Shown here piece after piece: positions 35,670 through 46,221 of a DNA stretch of 64,000 bases (its first letter is position 1; each line of letters begins with the position of its first letter). The notes under the pieces were generated by a model, which was not told the DNA's origin, did no database searches, and was given only the letters and a program-made list of their open reading frames with translations. Position numbers and translations under genes: made by a program. Origin of the DNA: Janibacter sp. CX7 (GTDB lineage Bacteria > Actinomycetota > Actinomycetes > Actinomycetales > Dermatophilaceae); assembly GCF_024362365.1 (NCBI RefSeq), contig NZ_CP101464.1, positions 2,418,001 to 2,482,000 of the forward strand, in the 5' to 3' direction.

Positions 35670-36377
35670 ATGAAGCACGTGCGCACCACCACGACGACCG
35701 CCATCACCCTCGCGCTGCTCGCCACCGGCTTCGCCGGCAGCGCGCAGGCCGCCGACTCCGGGACCGGCGCGGCGCCCGATGCCTGCGCCGGGGTCGCCGG
35801 CTGCAAGATCGTCAGCCGCGCCGACATCGACGGTGACGGCACCGCCGACTCCGTGGGCCTGAGGACCTCGCCCGACGGGACGGGCAAGGTCACCACCCGC
35901 GTGGTCACCGCCGACGGTGAGCGCCTGCAGACCACGACCGAGACGAGCCGGAGCATGACGACGGCGAGCGAGCACTACCGCGGCGCGGCGCGCATCGACG
36001 GCGTGGACGGCTACGAGATCGTCGTGCTCACCGACCTCGGCGCCCACACCGCCTACTACCAGGTCATCACCTACCGCGACGGGCGCCTGACGACGCTCAA
36101 GGACCCGCGCAACCGGTGGCGTTGGGTCACGGACGGGTCGGTCTGGTCCGACTTCGGCTACCAGCGCACGACGACGGCATCCGGTGCGCCCAAGATGATC
36201 GCCCGTGAGGCCGTCGACAACGACCGCGACGGCGACTTCACCCAGGTCTCCTACTCCGCCGGCTGGAAGTACGGCGGCTGGTACCGGATGGGTGTGCTCA
36301 CCAAGAAGGACGTCAGCCCGAGCATCGCCCACCGCTACACCGGCTGGAACGTGCCCTACCTGCCCAAGGGCCTCTGA
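35670..36377 (+). CDS. Secreted protein of unknown function with a DxDxDG site
   Basis: The 235-residue protein has a clear signal peptide (MKHVRTTTTTAITLALLATG, cleavage near AQAA). After a Cys pair (DACAGVAGCKIV) it has ADIDGDGTADSVGL, a DxDxDG calcium-type loop like FG-GAP or VCBS units, and later NDRDGDFTQVSYSAG. It resembles small extracellular beta-propeller-like proteins seen in actinobacteria. No catalytic motif is recognised. It sits alone, downstream of the exporter terminator. Confidence 0.75.
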   Translation: MKHVRTTTTTAITLALLATGFAGSAQAADSGTGAAPDACAGVAGCKIVSRADIDGDGTADSVGLRTSPDGTGKVTTRVVTADGERLQTTTETSRSMTTASEHYRGAARIDGVDGYEIVVLTDLGAHTAYYQVITYRDGRLTTLKDPRNRWRWVTDGSVWSDFGYQRTTTASGAPKMIAREAVDNDRDGDFTQVSYSAGWKYGGWYRMGVLTKKDVSPSIAHRYTGWNVPYLPKGL

Positions 36378-36418
36378 CGGTCTGGGCCCGGCAGTCGGGT
36401 CAGGCGGCGAAGGGGGCG

Positions 36419-36456
36419 ACGACGGGGGTCCGGAATCCACACCGGGCCCCCGTCGT
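36419..36456 (+). terminator. Hairpin after the secreted DxDxDG protein gene
   Basis: The arm 36419-36433 (ACGACGGGGGTCCGG) pairs with 36442-36456 over 15 bp with one mismatch around an 8-base loop, 41 bases past the stop codon. Confidence 0.6.
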
Positions 36457-36495
36457 TGGGCAGGATGGACACCACGACGAGGGAAGGAACCCCGC

Positions 36496-36735
36496 ATGCC
36501 GAAGTTCAAGAACGTCGCCGTGATCATCACCGCCGCCGAGGCCGCCCGTCAGTGGGCGCACAACAACCCCGAGCAGGCCGCCAAGTTCATCGACACGGCC
36601 ACCGGCTTCGTCGACAGCCGCACGAAGGGGAAGTACACCTCCCAGATCGCCGGCTTCTCCTCCATGGCGAAGAAGAACCTCACCGGCAGCGAGACCGTGC
36701 GCAGCTCGACGGTCCACCCCGACGGCCGACTCTGA
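36496..36735 (+). CDS. Small protein, MT0933-antitoxin-like
   Basis: The 79-residue protein with AAKFIDTATGFVDSRTKGKY in its middle recalls the MT0933/Rv0909 antitoxin-like family (helical, Lys-rich, FVD-x-x-T-x-G-K-Y). The N-terminus KFKNVAVIITAAEAARQW is helical. No toxin gene sits beside it, so the antitoxin name may be misleading. AAGGA lies upstream of the ATG. Confidence 0.6.
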   Translation: MPKFKNVAVIITAAEAARQWAHNNPEQAAKFIDTATGFVDSRTKGKYTSQIAGFSSMAKKNLTGSETVRSSTVHPDGRL

Positions 36736-36736
36736 C

Positions 36737-37759
36737 CTAGACCTCCGTGGCCTCGAGGACCCGCATCACGTTGCCGTGCGCGAGGGCCTCGAGGTCGCTG
36801 CGGCTCCAGCCCCGCTCCCCCAGCGCGCCGAGCAGGCGCGGATAGCTAGCGACGTCCTCGAGCCCGACCGGCGTCTCGTCCACCCCGTCGTAGTCGGCGC
36901 CGATGCCGACGTGCTCGATGCCGACCACCTCGCGCAGGTGCTCGAAGTGCGCGACGACGTGCTCGATCGTCGCGACCGGGTCCGGCACGACGTCGGTGCG
37001 GCCGAGCACCTCGTCGGCGCGGGCCTGGTTGACGAACTTCGGCACGACATTGGCCATGACGACCCCGCCGTTGCCCGGGATGCGCTCGAGGACATCGTCG
37101 GGCACGTTGCGCGGGTGGTCGCACACGGCCCGGGCGCCCGAGTGGCTGAAGAGCACCGGCAACCGCGTCGCGTCGAGCGCGTCGTGCATCGTCTCGGCGC
37201 TCACGTGGGACAGGTCGACCATGACCCCGAGGTCGTTCATCCGCGCGACGATCTCGCGCCCGAGGTCGGTCAGCCCGCCGTGCACCCGCTCGTCGGTCGC
37301 CGAGTCGGCCCACGGGGTGTTGTCGTTGTGCGTGAGCGTCATGTAGCGCGCGCCGCGGTCGGCGAAGTTGGCGAGGTGCTGCAGCGAGCCGTTGATGCTG
37401 TGCCCACCCTCCATGCCGATGAGCGCCGCGTGCCTGCCCTCGGCCCACGCGGCGCGGACCTCGGCGGCCGTGCGCGCCGGCACCATCTCCTCGTAGCGTC
37501 GGCACATCGCCTCGACGAAATCGATCTGCTGGTGCGTCGCGACGACCGCGTCCTCACCCTCCATCGAGCACGGCACCCACACCGACCACAGCTGGGCGGC
37601 CAGACCCCCTTCGCGCATCCGGGGCAGGTCCGTGTGCAGGTGCGGCTGTGGCTCGGCGATGTCGCAGGCCTCGAGGTCGTAGGCCGCCACCTCGCGGTGG
37701 TGCCAGGGCAGGTCGTTGTGGCCGTCGAGGACGCGGATGGGCTCGCTGCTCGTCGTCAT
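36737..37759 (-). CDS. Membrane dipeptidase family (M19) zinc hydrolase
   Basis: The 340-residue TIM-barrel enzyme begins IRVLDGHNDLPW, giving the H-x-D zinc ligands, and has MEGGHSINGSL (bridging Glu), VMVDLSHVSAETM and LFSHSGARAVCDHPRN with the later histidines, and IGADYDGVDETP. Members hydrolyse dipeptides, including D-residues. The protein has no signal peptide, so it is probably cytoplasmic. It is convergent with the small gene at 36496, one base apart. Confidence 0.92.
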   Translation of the reverse strand: MTTSSEPIRVLDGHNDLPWHHREVAAYDLEACDIAEPQPHLHTDLPRMREGGLAAQLWSVWVPCSMEGEDAVVATHQQIDFVEAMCRRYEEMVPARTAAEVRAAWAEGRHAALIGMEGGHSINGSLQHLANFADRGARYMTLTHNDNTPWADSATDERVHGGLTDLGREIVARMNDLGVMVDLSHVSAETMHDALDATRLPVLFSHSGARAVCDHPRNVPDDVLERIPGNGGVVMANVVPKFVNQARADEVLGRTDVVPDPVATIEHVVAHFEHLREVVGIEHVGIGADYDGVDETPVGLEDVASYPRLLGALGERGWSRSDLEALAHGNVMRVLEATEV

Positions 37760-37929
37760 CGCTCCAGTCAACCATCGTGGCCCGAGCACACGTGCAGGGC
37801 CGCCAGCCGGCACCGCTGCGGTGTGGGGCACCACCACATTGCCCGAAGGGGGACGCCTCGCCACGGTGGTCCGCACCAGTGACACCGGCGTCACCGAGGC
37901 CGCCGGTGCGAGATCAAGGAGAGCGTCAC

Positions 37930-39168
37930 ATGCGTGCACTTCGGGTGGTCGTCGGTTCGGTCCTGCTGAGCGGGGCGATGGTCGCCGCGTCGGCGACGAG
38001 CTCCTCGTCCGCGCCACCCGGGGCGGCGGGGTCCGGGGCGGCCGGGTCCGGGGCAGCCGAGGCCGGGGCGACGGCGAGCGCGGCTGGGTCCCTCACCCAG
38101 GTGACCGGCTTCGGGACCAACCCCGGCAACCTCGCGATGTACGAGTACGTGCCGGCCGGACTGCCGGCCGGGGCGCCCACGGTCGTCGCGCTGCACGGGT
38201 GCACCCAGTCGGCTGCGGCCTACCACCAGGGGTCCGGGTGGTCTCAGCTCGCCGACGAGTACGGCTTCGCCGTCGTCTACCCGCAGCAGTCGTCGGGCAA
38301 CAACGCCAACTCCTGCTTCAACTTCTTCGAGGCCGGCGACACCACGCGCGGTCAGGGCGAGGCCGCCTCGATCGCGCAGATGGTCACGCACGCGCGCTCG
38401 TCGCACTCGCTCGGCAGCGACAACACCTTCGTCACCGGCCTGTCCGCCGGCGGCGGGATGACGTCGGCGATGCTCGCGACCTATCCCGATCTCTTCGCCG
38501 GCGGGTCGGTCGTCGCCGGCCTGCCCTTCCGGTGCGCGACGTCGATGGTCGACGCCTTCGGGTGCATGAGCAACCCGCCGGACAAGACGCCGCAGCAGTG
38601 GGGCGCGCTGGCGCGGGACGGATATCCGGGCCACTCCGGTCCCCGCCCGAAGGTCGCGGTCTGGCACGGCACGTCGGACACGACGGTCGTGCCGGCCAAT
38701 GCCCGCGAGCTCGTCGACCAGTTCACCGACGTCGCCGGGGTCTCGCGGACCGCGACCGAGACGACGACACTCAGCGGTGGCACGACCCGACGCGCCTACG
38801 GCGACGAGGTCGTCGAGTACTCCGTGCAGGGCATGGGCCACGGCACGCCGGTCGACCCCGGCAGCGGTGCCGACCAGTGCGGCCAGGCGGGCGCCTACTT
38901 CCTCGACACGATCTGCTCCGCGCGGCACGACGCGGCCTTCTTCGGCATCAGCGCCCCGGTCGACCCGGGCGACCCCGGTGACCCCGACCCGGAGCCCGGC
39001 GCGTGCGTCACCGCGAGCAACTACGACCACACCGTGGCCGGCCGCGCCCACCAGTCCGGCGGGATGACCTTCGCCAACGGCTCCGGCGACGCCATGGGCC
39101 TGTGGAATGTCTTCACCACGACCGAGCTCGAGGAGACCGCTCCCGGCTACTGGAAGGTCGGCTGCTGA
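37930..39168 (+). CDS. Secreted PHB-depolymerase-like esterase
   Basis: The 412-residue exported protein has a signal peptide followed by an Ala/Gly/Ser-rich linker to about residue 55, then an esterase family 1 domain with VVALHGCTQSAAAYH and the nucleophile in VTGLSAGGGMTSAML near residue 178. A conserved HG pair (YSVQGMGHGTPVDP) gives the catalytic His. After a Pro/Asp/Gly linker (DPGDPGDPDPEPG) comes a 52-residue C-terminal domain starting ACVTASNYDHTVAGRA, often seen in polyester depolymerases. AAGGAG precedes the ATG. The substrate may be PHB or another ester. Confidence 0.88.
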   Translation: MRALRVVVGSVLLSGAMVAASATSSSSAPPGAAGSGAAGSGAAEAGATASAAGSLTQVTGFGTNPGNLAMYEYVPAGLPAGAPTVVALHGCTQSAAAYHQGSGWSQLADEYGFAVVYPQQSSGNNANSCFNFFEAGDTTRGQGEAASIAQMVTHARSSHSLGSDNTFVTGLSAGGGMTSAMLATYPDLFAGGSVVAGLPFRCATSMVDAFGCMSNPPDKTPQQWGALARDGYPGHSGPRPKVAVWHGTSDTTVVPANARELVDQFTDVAGVSRTATETTTLSGGTTRRAYGDEVVEYSVQGMGHGTPVDPGSGADQCGQAGAYFLDTICSARHDAAFFGISAPVDPGDPGDPDPEPGACVTASNYDHTVAGRAHQSGGMTFANGSGDAMGLWNVFTTTELEETAPGYWKVGC

Positions 39169-39194
39169 CCCGCTCCGGGGTGCATGCTGGGGAC

Positions 39195-40226
39195 ATGCGC
39201 CCCGGAGCCCACAACGCCATCACCGACGTGCCCGGCGTCCGCGTCGGTCACGCCACCCGTGACGAACCCGGTTGGCTGACCGGCACGACGGTGGTCGTCC
39301 CACCAGTCGGCACCACGGCCGGTGTCGACGTGCGTGGTGGTGGGCCCGGCACCCGCGAGACCGACCTGCTCGACCCGCGCAACCTCGTCGACGCGGTCGA
39401 CGCGATCGTGCTCTCGGGGGGCAGCGCCTACGGCCTCTCCGCCGCCGACGGCGTCGTCGCCGCACTCGCGGACGAGGGCCGCGGCTGGCCGGTCGGCCCC
39501 GGGCCCGGCGAGGTCGTGCCGATCGTGCCCGCGGCGATCCTCTTCGACCTCGGCCGCGCCGGCGCGTGGCGCCACCACCCGGGGCCCGACGAGGGGCGGG
39601 CCGCCTACCTCGCGGCGAGCGACGGTCCGGTGGACGAAGGGGGTGTCGGCGCCGGCACCGGGGCCCGTGCCGGGGGCCTGCGCGGCGGCGTCGGGTCGGC
39701 GAGCCTCGTCCTGTCGTCGGGCGCGACGGTCGGTGCGCTCGTCGCGGTCAACGCCGTCGGCTCGCCCCTCTCCCCCGATGGTCGGCTGCTCGCCGAGCGC
39801 CTGCTCGTGCCGGGCGAGGTCGACCTCCCCGAGCCCGATCCCGTTGCGGTGCAAGCCCACTGGGAGCGCCAGGCGGCCGAGGCGCAGGCGCTGCGCGCGG
39901 GGACCGCGACGACGCTCGCGGTCGTCGCGACCGATGCCCGGCTCGACAAGGCCGGCTGCTCGAAGCTCGCTGGCGTCGCCCACGACGGCTTCGCCCGGGC
40001 ACTCTCGCCCGTGCACACGGCCTTCGACGGCGACACGGTCTTCGCGCTGTCGACCCCCGGCGAGGTGACGCCGACCCCCTTCGACGTCGTGGAGCTGCAG
40101 ACCGCGGCAGCCGACTGCGTGAGCCGGGCCATCGCCCGGGCGGTGCTCGCCGCGGCCTCGGTCGACCACACGGATGCCGGCGGGGCTGCCCTGCCGGGCT
40201 ATCGCGAGACGCTCAGTCGGAGGTGA
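39195..40226 (+). CDS. P1 family peptidase (DmpA-type aminopeptidase fold)
   Basis: The 343-residue protein belongs to the self-processing DmpA/BapA group: it starts AHNAITDVPGVRVGHA, has LSGGSAYGLSAADGVVAAL, VPAAILFDLG, GVGAGTGARAGGLRGGVGSAS and TDARLDKAGCSKLA with a C-terminal FDVVELQTAAADCVSRAI. The self-cleavage nucleophile cannot be placed with confidence. Substrates are D- or beta-amino peptides in characterised relatives. Its 3' end overlaps the convergent membrane gene by 14 bases. Confidence 0.87.
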   Translation: MRPGAHNAITDVPGVRVGHATRDEPGWLTGTTVVVPPVGTTAGVDVRGGGPGTRETDLLDPRNLVDAVDAIVLSGGSAYGLSAADGVVAALADEGRGWPVGPGPGEVVPIVPAAILFDLGRAGAWRHHPGPDEGRAAYLAASDGPVDEGGVGAGTGARAGGLRGGVGSASLVLSSGATVGALVAVNAVGSPLSPDGRLLAERLLVPGEVDLPEPDPVAVQAHWERQAAEAQALRAGTATTLAVVATDARLDKAGCSKLAGVAHDGFARALSPVHTAFDGDTVFALSTPGEVTPTPFDVVELQTAAADCVSRAIARAVLAAASVDHTDAGGAALPGYRETLSRR

Positions 40227-41202
40227 CGAAGGTCAGGTCGACGTCCGGGGTCGGACCGTCGTCGTCCGAGCCGTCGGAGATGTGGTGCCGCGCCTCGTGT
40301 CGGATGACCCAGATGCACAGGGCAGCGAGCGGGATGCTGATGAGGGTGACCCCGAGCGCTTCGTCGCGCATGACGAGACCGGTGAAGGCCAGGAGGACGA
40401 AGACCACGACGAGCACGAAGGCCGTGACGAGGTGGAGCCCGGCGAGGTCGCTGCGGCTCTCGCGGGTGCGCAGCCACCGGTGCCGGAGCAGGTGGTGCGT
40501 CCACATGAGCAGCCAGCCGAGCGGCAGCAGGACGAAGGGGAGCAGCGCCCACTCCCGGGCAACGAATCGGCCCACCAGCGGCGAGACGAGGGCACCGACG
40601 ACGATCGCCGGCAGCCAGAGGTAGAGGCAGATCGCCGCGACCAGCCGCAGCCGACGAAGGGGAACCGCCCACCGGCCCGCGCGCACCGATTCCGGCAGGC
40701 CGGGACCGACCTCGCGACGACGGGCGGCAGCGGCACGCAGCTCGTCGTCGGTCGGCTCGGGCCGGGGCCGGGGCTGCTCCGGGGACTTCGCCTGCTGGGA
40801 CTCCACGCGCTCCCGGGCCCGCTCGTCGGCCGCGACCCGTTCGGCGAAGCGCTCCCGCTCGTGCGGCGGCGACCAGCGGTCGACCGTGAGCTCGTTGCCC
40901 GCGAGGTCGACGTGGACCTCCTCGGCCTTGAGCTCGCGCCACGACCCGCGGACGAGGTGCCACAGGAGCCAGCCTCCGCACAGCACCCACCACACGAGCA
41001 GGGTCGGCAGGTGCGCGTCCGGCTCGGTCTCGCCCTCGACGAGCATGCGGGTGAGCATCATCAGGGCGACGGCGAGCACGAGCATCAGGCCCATGGCCAG
41101 GGCCAGCCCGACGACCTGCACCAGCCACCAGACGAGGCTGCCCGGGGCGGGGCCGCGGCGGGGTCCGGGAGCCCCGGACCCCGCCTGCCCGGAGGTGGTC
41201 AC
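40213..41202 (-). CDS. Uncharacterised four-to-six-span membrane protein
   Basis: The 329-residue protein has two N-terminal spans (WWLVQVVGLALAMGLMLVLA and LLVWWVLCGGWLLWHLV), a charged cytoplasmic middle of about 100 residues rich in Glu/Arg, then up to four more spans, including AICLYLWLPAIVVGALVS, LLPFVLLPLGWLLMW and VTAFVLVVVFVLLAF. No family is recognised. It begins two bases after the guaB stop and is probably co-transcribed with guaB. The unusual placement after a housekeeping gene does not reveal a role. Confidence 0.7.
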   Translation of the reverse strand: MTTSGQAGSGAPGPRRGPAPGSLVWWLVQVVGLALAMGLMLVLAVALMMLTRMLVEGETEPDAHLPTLLVWWVLCGGWLLWHLVRGSWRELKAEEVHVDLAGNELTVDRWSPPHERERFAERVAADERARERVESQQAKSPEQPRPRPEPTDDELRAAAARRREVGPGLPESVRAGRWAVPLRRLRLVAAICLYLWLPAIVVGALVSPLVGRFVAREWALLPFVLLPLGWLLMWTHHLLRHRWLRTRESRSDLAGLHLVTAFVLVVVFVLLAFTGLVMRDEALGVTLISIPLAALCIWVIRHEARHHISDGSDDDGPTPDVDLTFVTSD

Positions 41203-41204
41203 GG

Positions 41205-42927
<1,723 letters not shown>

Positions 42928-43230
42928 ATGGCGCACGCAGACAAGGTGCCGGGTCCGGTCGCGGACCACTGGGAGTGGCAGTTCGAGGGCGCGTGCCGCG
43001 AGACGGGCAGCGAGTCCTTCTACCACCCGGACGGCGAGCGCGGCGCGGCCCGCCGCCTGCGCGACGCCGCCGCGAAGGAGATCTGCGCGAGCTGCCCCGT
43101 CATGGCTGCGTGCCGCGAGCACGCCCTGGCCATCCGCGAGCCCTTCGGCGTCTGGGGTGGCATGACCGAGGACGAGCGCCAGGTCGCGCTCACCGAGCGC
43201 GACATCGCCGCCGCCGGCATCGCCGGCTGA
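42928..43230 (+). CDS. WhiB-family iron-sulfur transcription regulator (WhiB3-like)
   Basis: The 100-residue protein has four cysteines for a 4Fe-4S cluster (GACRET, then ICASCPVMAAC), the GVWGGMTEDER turn and basic C-terminal residues. The N-terminus KVPGPVADHWEWQ and the segment YHPDGERGAARR match the WhiB3 group better than WhiB1 or WhiB2, from memory. Such factors bind the major sigma factor and respond to redox state or NO. GGAGG sits upstream of the ATG. A strong leader region suggests regulation. Confidence 0.93.
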   Translation: MAHADKVPGPVADHWEWQFEGACRETGSESFYHPDGERGAARRLRDAAAKEICASCPVMAACREHALAIREPFGVWGGMTEDERQVALTERDIAAAGIAG

Positions 43231-43242
43231 ACCACGTCCCGA

Positions 43243-43269
43243 CGAAGGGGGCGGAGCGTGCCCCCTTCG
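43243..43269 (+). terminator. Terminator of the whiB gene
   Basis: CGAAGGGGGC pairs with GCCCCCTTCG around a 7-base loop, 13 bases after the stop codon. It is another CGAAGGG-based stem. It ends six bases before the -10 of the next gene. Confidence 0.7.
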
Positions 43270-43286
43270 CGTCCTAGGCTGGCGGG

Positions 43287-43532
43287 GTGACCTCCCCCGA
43301 AGCCGTCCACATCCGCGACGAGTCCATCCGCCTCGGCCAGCTGCTCAAGCTCGCCGGGCTCGTGGAGGACGGCGTCATGGCCCGTGAGGTCATCGCTGCC
43401 GGTGAGGTGAGCGTCGACGGTCAGGTCGAGACCCGTCGTGGCGCGCAGGTCCGGGCGGGCAGCGTCGTGGGCTTCGCCGGTCAGCAGGTCGAGGTCGTCA
43501 CCGGAGAGGCCGAGATCGACGTCCCCTGGTAG
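43287..43532 (+). CDS. Small S4-domain RNA-binding protein
   Basis: The 81-residue protein is essentially one S4 domain: IRLGQLLKLAGLVEDGVMAREVIAAGEVSV, then VETRRGAQVRAGSVV. It resembles YbcJ/RlbA-type small RNA-binding proteins linked to ribosome or tRNA work. GTG start: TAGGCT at 43275-43280 is six bases upstream (leaderless). A REP-I copy begins directly after the stop codon. Confidence 0.85.
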   Translation: MTSPEAVHIRDESIRLGQLLKLAGLVEDGVMAREVIAAGEVSVDGQVETRRGAQVRAGSVVGFAGQQVEVVTGEAEIDVPW

Positions 43533-43571
43533 CCCTTCGAGGCGGTTGCTGCGCAACCTTCCTCAGGGACC
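43533..43571. repeat. REP-I palindromic repeat, copy 4
   Basis: CCCTTCGAGGCGGTTGCTGC and GCAACCTTCCTCAGGGACC; the inner GGTTGC/GCAACC is inverted. It begins at the S4 gene stop and ends 12 bases before the stop of the convergent racemase-like gene. Confidence 0.85.
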
Positions 43572-43583
43572 GGGTGCGAGGCG

Positions 43584-44279
43584 TCAGCCCTCGGTGAGCA
43601 TCCAGTCGAGCGCCTGGTCGACGTGGATCGCCGTCGTGTCGTGCAGCGGCACGGGGCAGTCGTCCTCCTCGAGCAGGAGGCCGAGCTCGGTGCCGGCGAG
43701 CACGACGCACTCGGCGCCGCGGTCGGTCATCCCCTGCAGAACCGTGCGCAGCGCCCGGCGCGAGGAGTCCTTGATGACCCCGTGCACGAGCTCCTCGTAG
43801 ATGATCCGGTCGACCTCGGGCCGCTCGGCCTCCTCGGGCAGGATCACCTCGATGCCGCGCTGGGTGAAGGGCGTGGTGTAGAAGTCGCCGGACATCGTCG
43901 TCAGGGTCGCGAGCAGGCCGACCTTGCGCTGGCGGGAGGCCTCGACCCGGCGGGCCGTCGCCTCGGCGATGTGGAGGAAGGGGACGTCGACGGCATCGGC
44001 GACCTGGTCCGCCACGACGTGCATCGTGTTGGCGGCGAGGATGATGCCCTCCGCTCCCCCGGCCTGCAGGCTGCGGGCGCCCTCGACGAGCAGCCGTGCC
44101 ATCTCGTCCCAGTCACCCGCGTTCTCGGCATCGTCGACCGGCTGGAAGTCGAGGCTGTGGACGAGGACGCGGGCGCTGTGCAAGCCGCCCAGGCGCGCGT
44201 CGATCCCTTCGTTGAGACGGCGGTAGTACTCCGCCGTCGCCGACCAACCCATTCCGCCGAGGACACCGAGGAGACGCAT
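43584..44279 (-). CDS. Aspartate/glutamate racemase-family protein lacking both catalytic cysteines
   Basis: The 231-residue protein is clearly of the RacD/YgeA type: LLGVLGGMGWSATAEYYRRL, GAEGIILAANTMHVVADQV, VPFLHIAEAT and VVLAGTELGLLL. In active relatives the second and fourth segments read CTNTMH and GCTEIG, with the two catalytic cysteines. Here these positions are Ala (LAANTMH) and Gly (LAGTELG). A cysteine-based racemase mechanism is therefore not possible as read. It may use another chemistry or only bind ligand. TAGGGT at 44287-44292 suggests a leaderless start at ATG 44279. Confidence 0.85.
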   Translation of the reverse strand: MRLLGVLGGMGWSATAEYYRRLNEGIDARLGGLHSARVLVHSLDFQPVDDAENAGDWDEMARLLVEGARSLQAGGAEGIILAANTMHVVADQVADAVDVPFLHIAEATARRVEASRQRKVGLLATLTTMSGDFYTTPFTQRGIEVILPEEAERPEVDRIIYEELVHGVIKDSSRRALRTVLQGMTDRGAECVVLAGTELGLLLEEDDCPVPLHDTTAIHVDQALDWMLTEG

Positions 44280-44389
44280 GGCCCACACCCTAGCCAGCGG
44301 CCCTGTCCCCGTGGGGTCTTCGTTCCGCCCTGTGGTTCGCATCGCGGGCGCCTGCCCGGCCGCACCGGGCCCGGGCATACCCTGCACGC

Positions 44390-45592
44390 GTGAAGGTGCT
44401 GCTGCTCGAAAACATCCATGACGTCGCCCGCGACGCGCTCGTCGACGCCGGCTTCGAGGTCGAGACCCGCTCCGGGGCCCTCGACGAGGCCGAGCTGATC
44501 TCCGCCCTCGAGGGGGTCGACCTGCTCGGCATCCGCTCGAAGACCAAGGTCACCCAGGCCGTCATCGCGGCCCGCCCGGAGCTCAAGGCCGTCGGCGCCT
44601 TCTGCATCGGCACCAACCAGATCGACCTCGACGCGGCCGCACAGGCCGGCACGGTCGTCTTCAACGCCCCCTTCTCCAACACGCGCAGCGTCGTCGAGCT
44701 GGCCCTCGGCGAGATCATCTCGCTCGCCCGCCACCTGACGGACAAGAATGCCGCGCTCCACGCCGGCGTCTGGGACAAGTCGGCGAAGGGAGCCCACGAG
44801 GTCCGCGGCCGCACCCTCGGCATCGTCGGCTACGGCAACATCGGCGCCCAGCTGTCCGTCGTCGCCGAGGCCTTCGGCATGCACGTCTCCTTCTACGACC
44901 TCGAGGACAAGCTGCCGCTCGGCAACGCCAAGAAGTGCGACAGCCTCGACGAGCTGCTCGAGACCTGCGAGACGATCACGCTCCACGTCGACGGTCGCGC
45001 GGGCAATGCCGGCACCTTCGGCGCCGAGCAGTTCGCGAAGATGCGCCCGCGCAGCCTCTTCCTCAACCTCTCCCGCGGCTTCGTCGTCGACCTCGAGGCC
45101 CTGCGCGACAACCTCGTCTCCGGGCACATCGCCGGCGCGGCCGTCGACGTCTTCCCGAGCGAGCCCAAGAAGGCAGGCGACCCCTTCGAGAACTGCCTGC
45201 AGGGCATCCCCAACGTCATCCTCACCCCGCACGTCGGCGGCTCCACCGAGGAGGCGCAGTACGACATCGGTCGCTACGTCGCCGGCAAGCTGCGCGACTG
45301 GGCCGACACCGGTGCGACCTCGATGTCGGTCAACGTCCCCGCCGTCGCCGCCCCCGTCGCCGCGGGCAGCACCCGCATCCTCCACCTGCACAAGAACGTC
45401 CCCGGCGTCCTCGCCCGGGTCAACACGATCCTGTCCGAGGGCGACGTCAACATCGACAGCCAGCAGCTGAGCACCAAGGGCGAGTACGGCTACGCCGTCA
45501 CCGACCTCGCGAGCAACCTGCCCGCCGACACCGAGCAGCGCCTGCGCGACCTGCCCGAGACCGTCGAGGTCCGCGTCATCGTCACGGTCTGA
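44390..45592 (+). CDS. serA: D-3-phosphoglycerate dehydrogenase
   Basis: The 400-residue enzyme is of the Escherichia coli type, with the substrate/NAD domains (GIRSKTKVT, AFCIGTNQIDL, GRTLGIVGYGNIGAQL near residue 140, ILTPHVGGSTEEAQ with the catalytic His) and a C-terminal ACT domain (NVPGVLARVNTILSEG). It starts serine synthesis and is expected to be inhibited by L-serine through the ACT domain. GTG start: TACCCT at 44378-44383 is six bases upstream (leaderless). It lacks the long ASB domain of the mycobacterial SerA. Confidence 0.96.
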   Translation: MKVLLLENIHDVARDALVDAGFEVETRSGALDEAELISALEGVDLLGIRSKTKVTQAVIAARPELKAVGAFCIGTNQIDLDAAAQAGTVVFNAPFSNTRSVVELALGEIISLARHLTDKNAALHAGVWDKSAKGAHEVRGRTLGIVGYGNIGAQLSVVAEAFGMHVSFYDLEDKLPLGNAKKCDSLDELLETCETITLHVDGRAGNAGTFGAEQFAKMRPRSLFLNLSRGFVVDLEALRDNLVSGHIAGAAVDVFPSEPKKAGDPFENCLQGIPNVILTPHVGGSTEEAQYDIGRYVAGKLRDWADTGATSMSVNVPAVAAPVAAGSTRILHLHKNVPGVLARVNTILSEGDVNIDSQQLSTKGEYGYAVTDLASNLPADTEQRLRDLPETVEVRVIVTV

Positions 45593-45597
45593 TCCGG

Positions 45598-46221
45598 TTA
45601 GTTGCCGTCCCCCAAGTCCCCGGCTCGGGGCCCGACCCGGGGACGAGCACCCATGACCGCGTACTGCGCCAGACCTACGAGCGCCGTGCAGGCTGCGGCG
45701 ACCTTGAGTTGTTCGCCGAACCTCAGCGAGTAGAGAACGTTGGCGGAGAGCGGGACGACTCCGGGCACAGAAGAGACGGCGACCAATAACGCCGGGGCGA
45801 TCCACGCGGCGCGGGCTCCGATACTGGCCGCCGCCATCGTCGCCATCCCCGACAGGAGGAGCGAGACCAACATGATGTGCGGAACCGGGAGGTGAGCGTT
45901 GCCCGCCACCGCGGCCATCCCCAAGCAGGTCGTCGCCACGAAGACACCGGACCACATGAGGCGGTGCCACACAAGGGAGCGGCAACGAGTGAGCACCGCC
46001 GATGGGAGCGCTTCGTCCAATACCCTGGACATCACGGCCAGGGGTACCAAGGCACCCGCGATGGTCAGAGAGTCCACGTAGGTCCCCCGCGGTTCGTGGG
46101 GGAACAGCCACGAAGCTGACAGACGCGCGAGCCCCGCAGCGAGGAGTAGGGCCAAGAAGAGGTCGACTGCCAAGCGGCCGTCGAAACCTCGCACCAACCA
46201 CTGGCCGCCCGGGCTCCTCAC
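45598..46221 (-). CDS. Six-span membrane protein, last gene of the lower-GC cassette
   Basis: The 207-residue protein has six hydrophobic segments, among them VDLFLALLLAAGLARLSASW, SLTIAGALVPLAVMSRVL, IMLVSLLLSGMATMAAASIG and AWIAPALLVAVSSVPGVVPL. No motif is recognised. GTG overlaps the stop of the upstream 424-residue membrane gene (GTGA), so it belongs to the same unit. It could be the second membrane part of an ABC-2-type transporter or an immunity-type protein. It ends five bases from the serA stop. Confidence 0.75.
   Translation of the reverse strand: MRSPGGQWLVRGFDGRLAVDLFLALLLAAGLARLSASWLFPHEPRGTYVDSLTIAGALVPLAVMSRVLDEALPSAVLTRCRSLVWHRLMWSGVFVATTCLGMAAVAGNAHLPVPHIMLVSLLLSGMATMAAASIGARAAWIAPALLVAVSSVPGVVPLSANVLYSLRFGEQLKVAAACTALVGLAQYAVMGARPRVGPRAGDLGDGN

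Noticed and set aside
36496..36735. A functional toxin-antitoxin module at the MT0933-like gene
   Set aside because: No toxin-like neighbour exists; only the family resemblance of one small protein supports the name.
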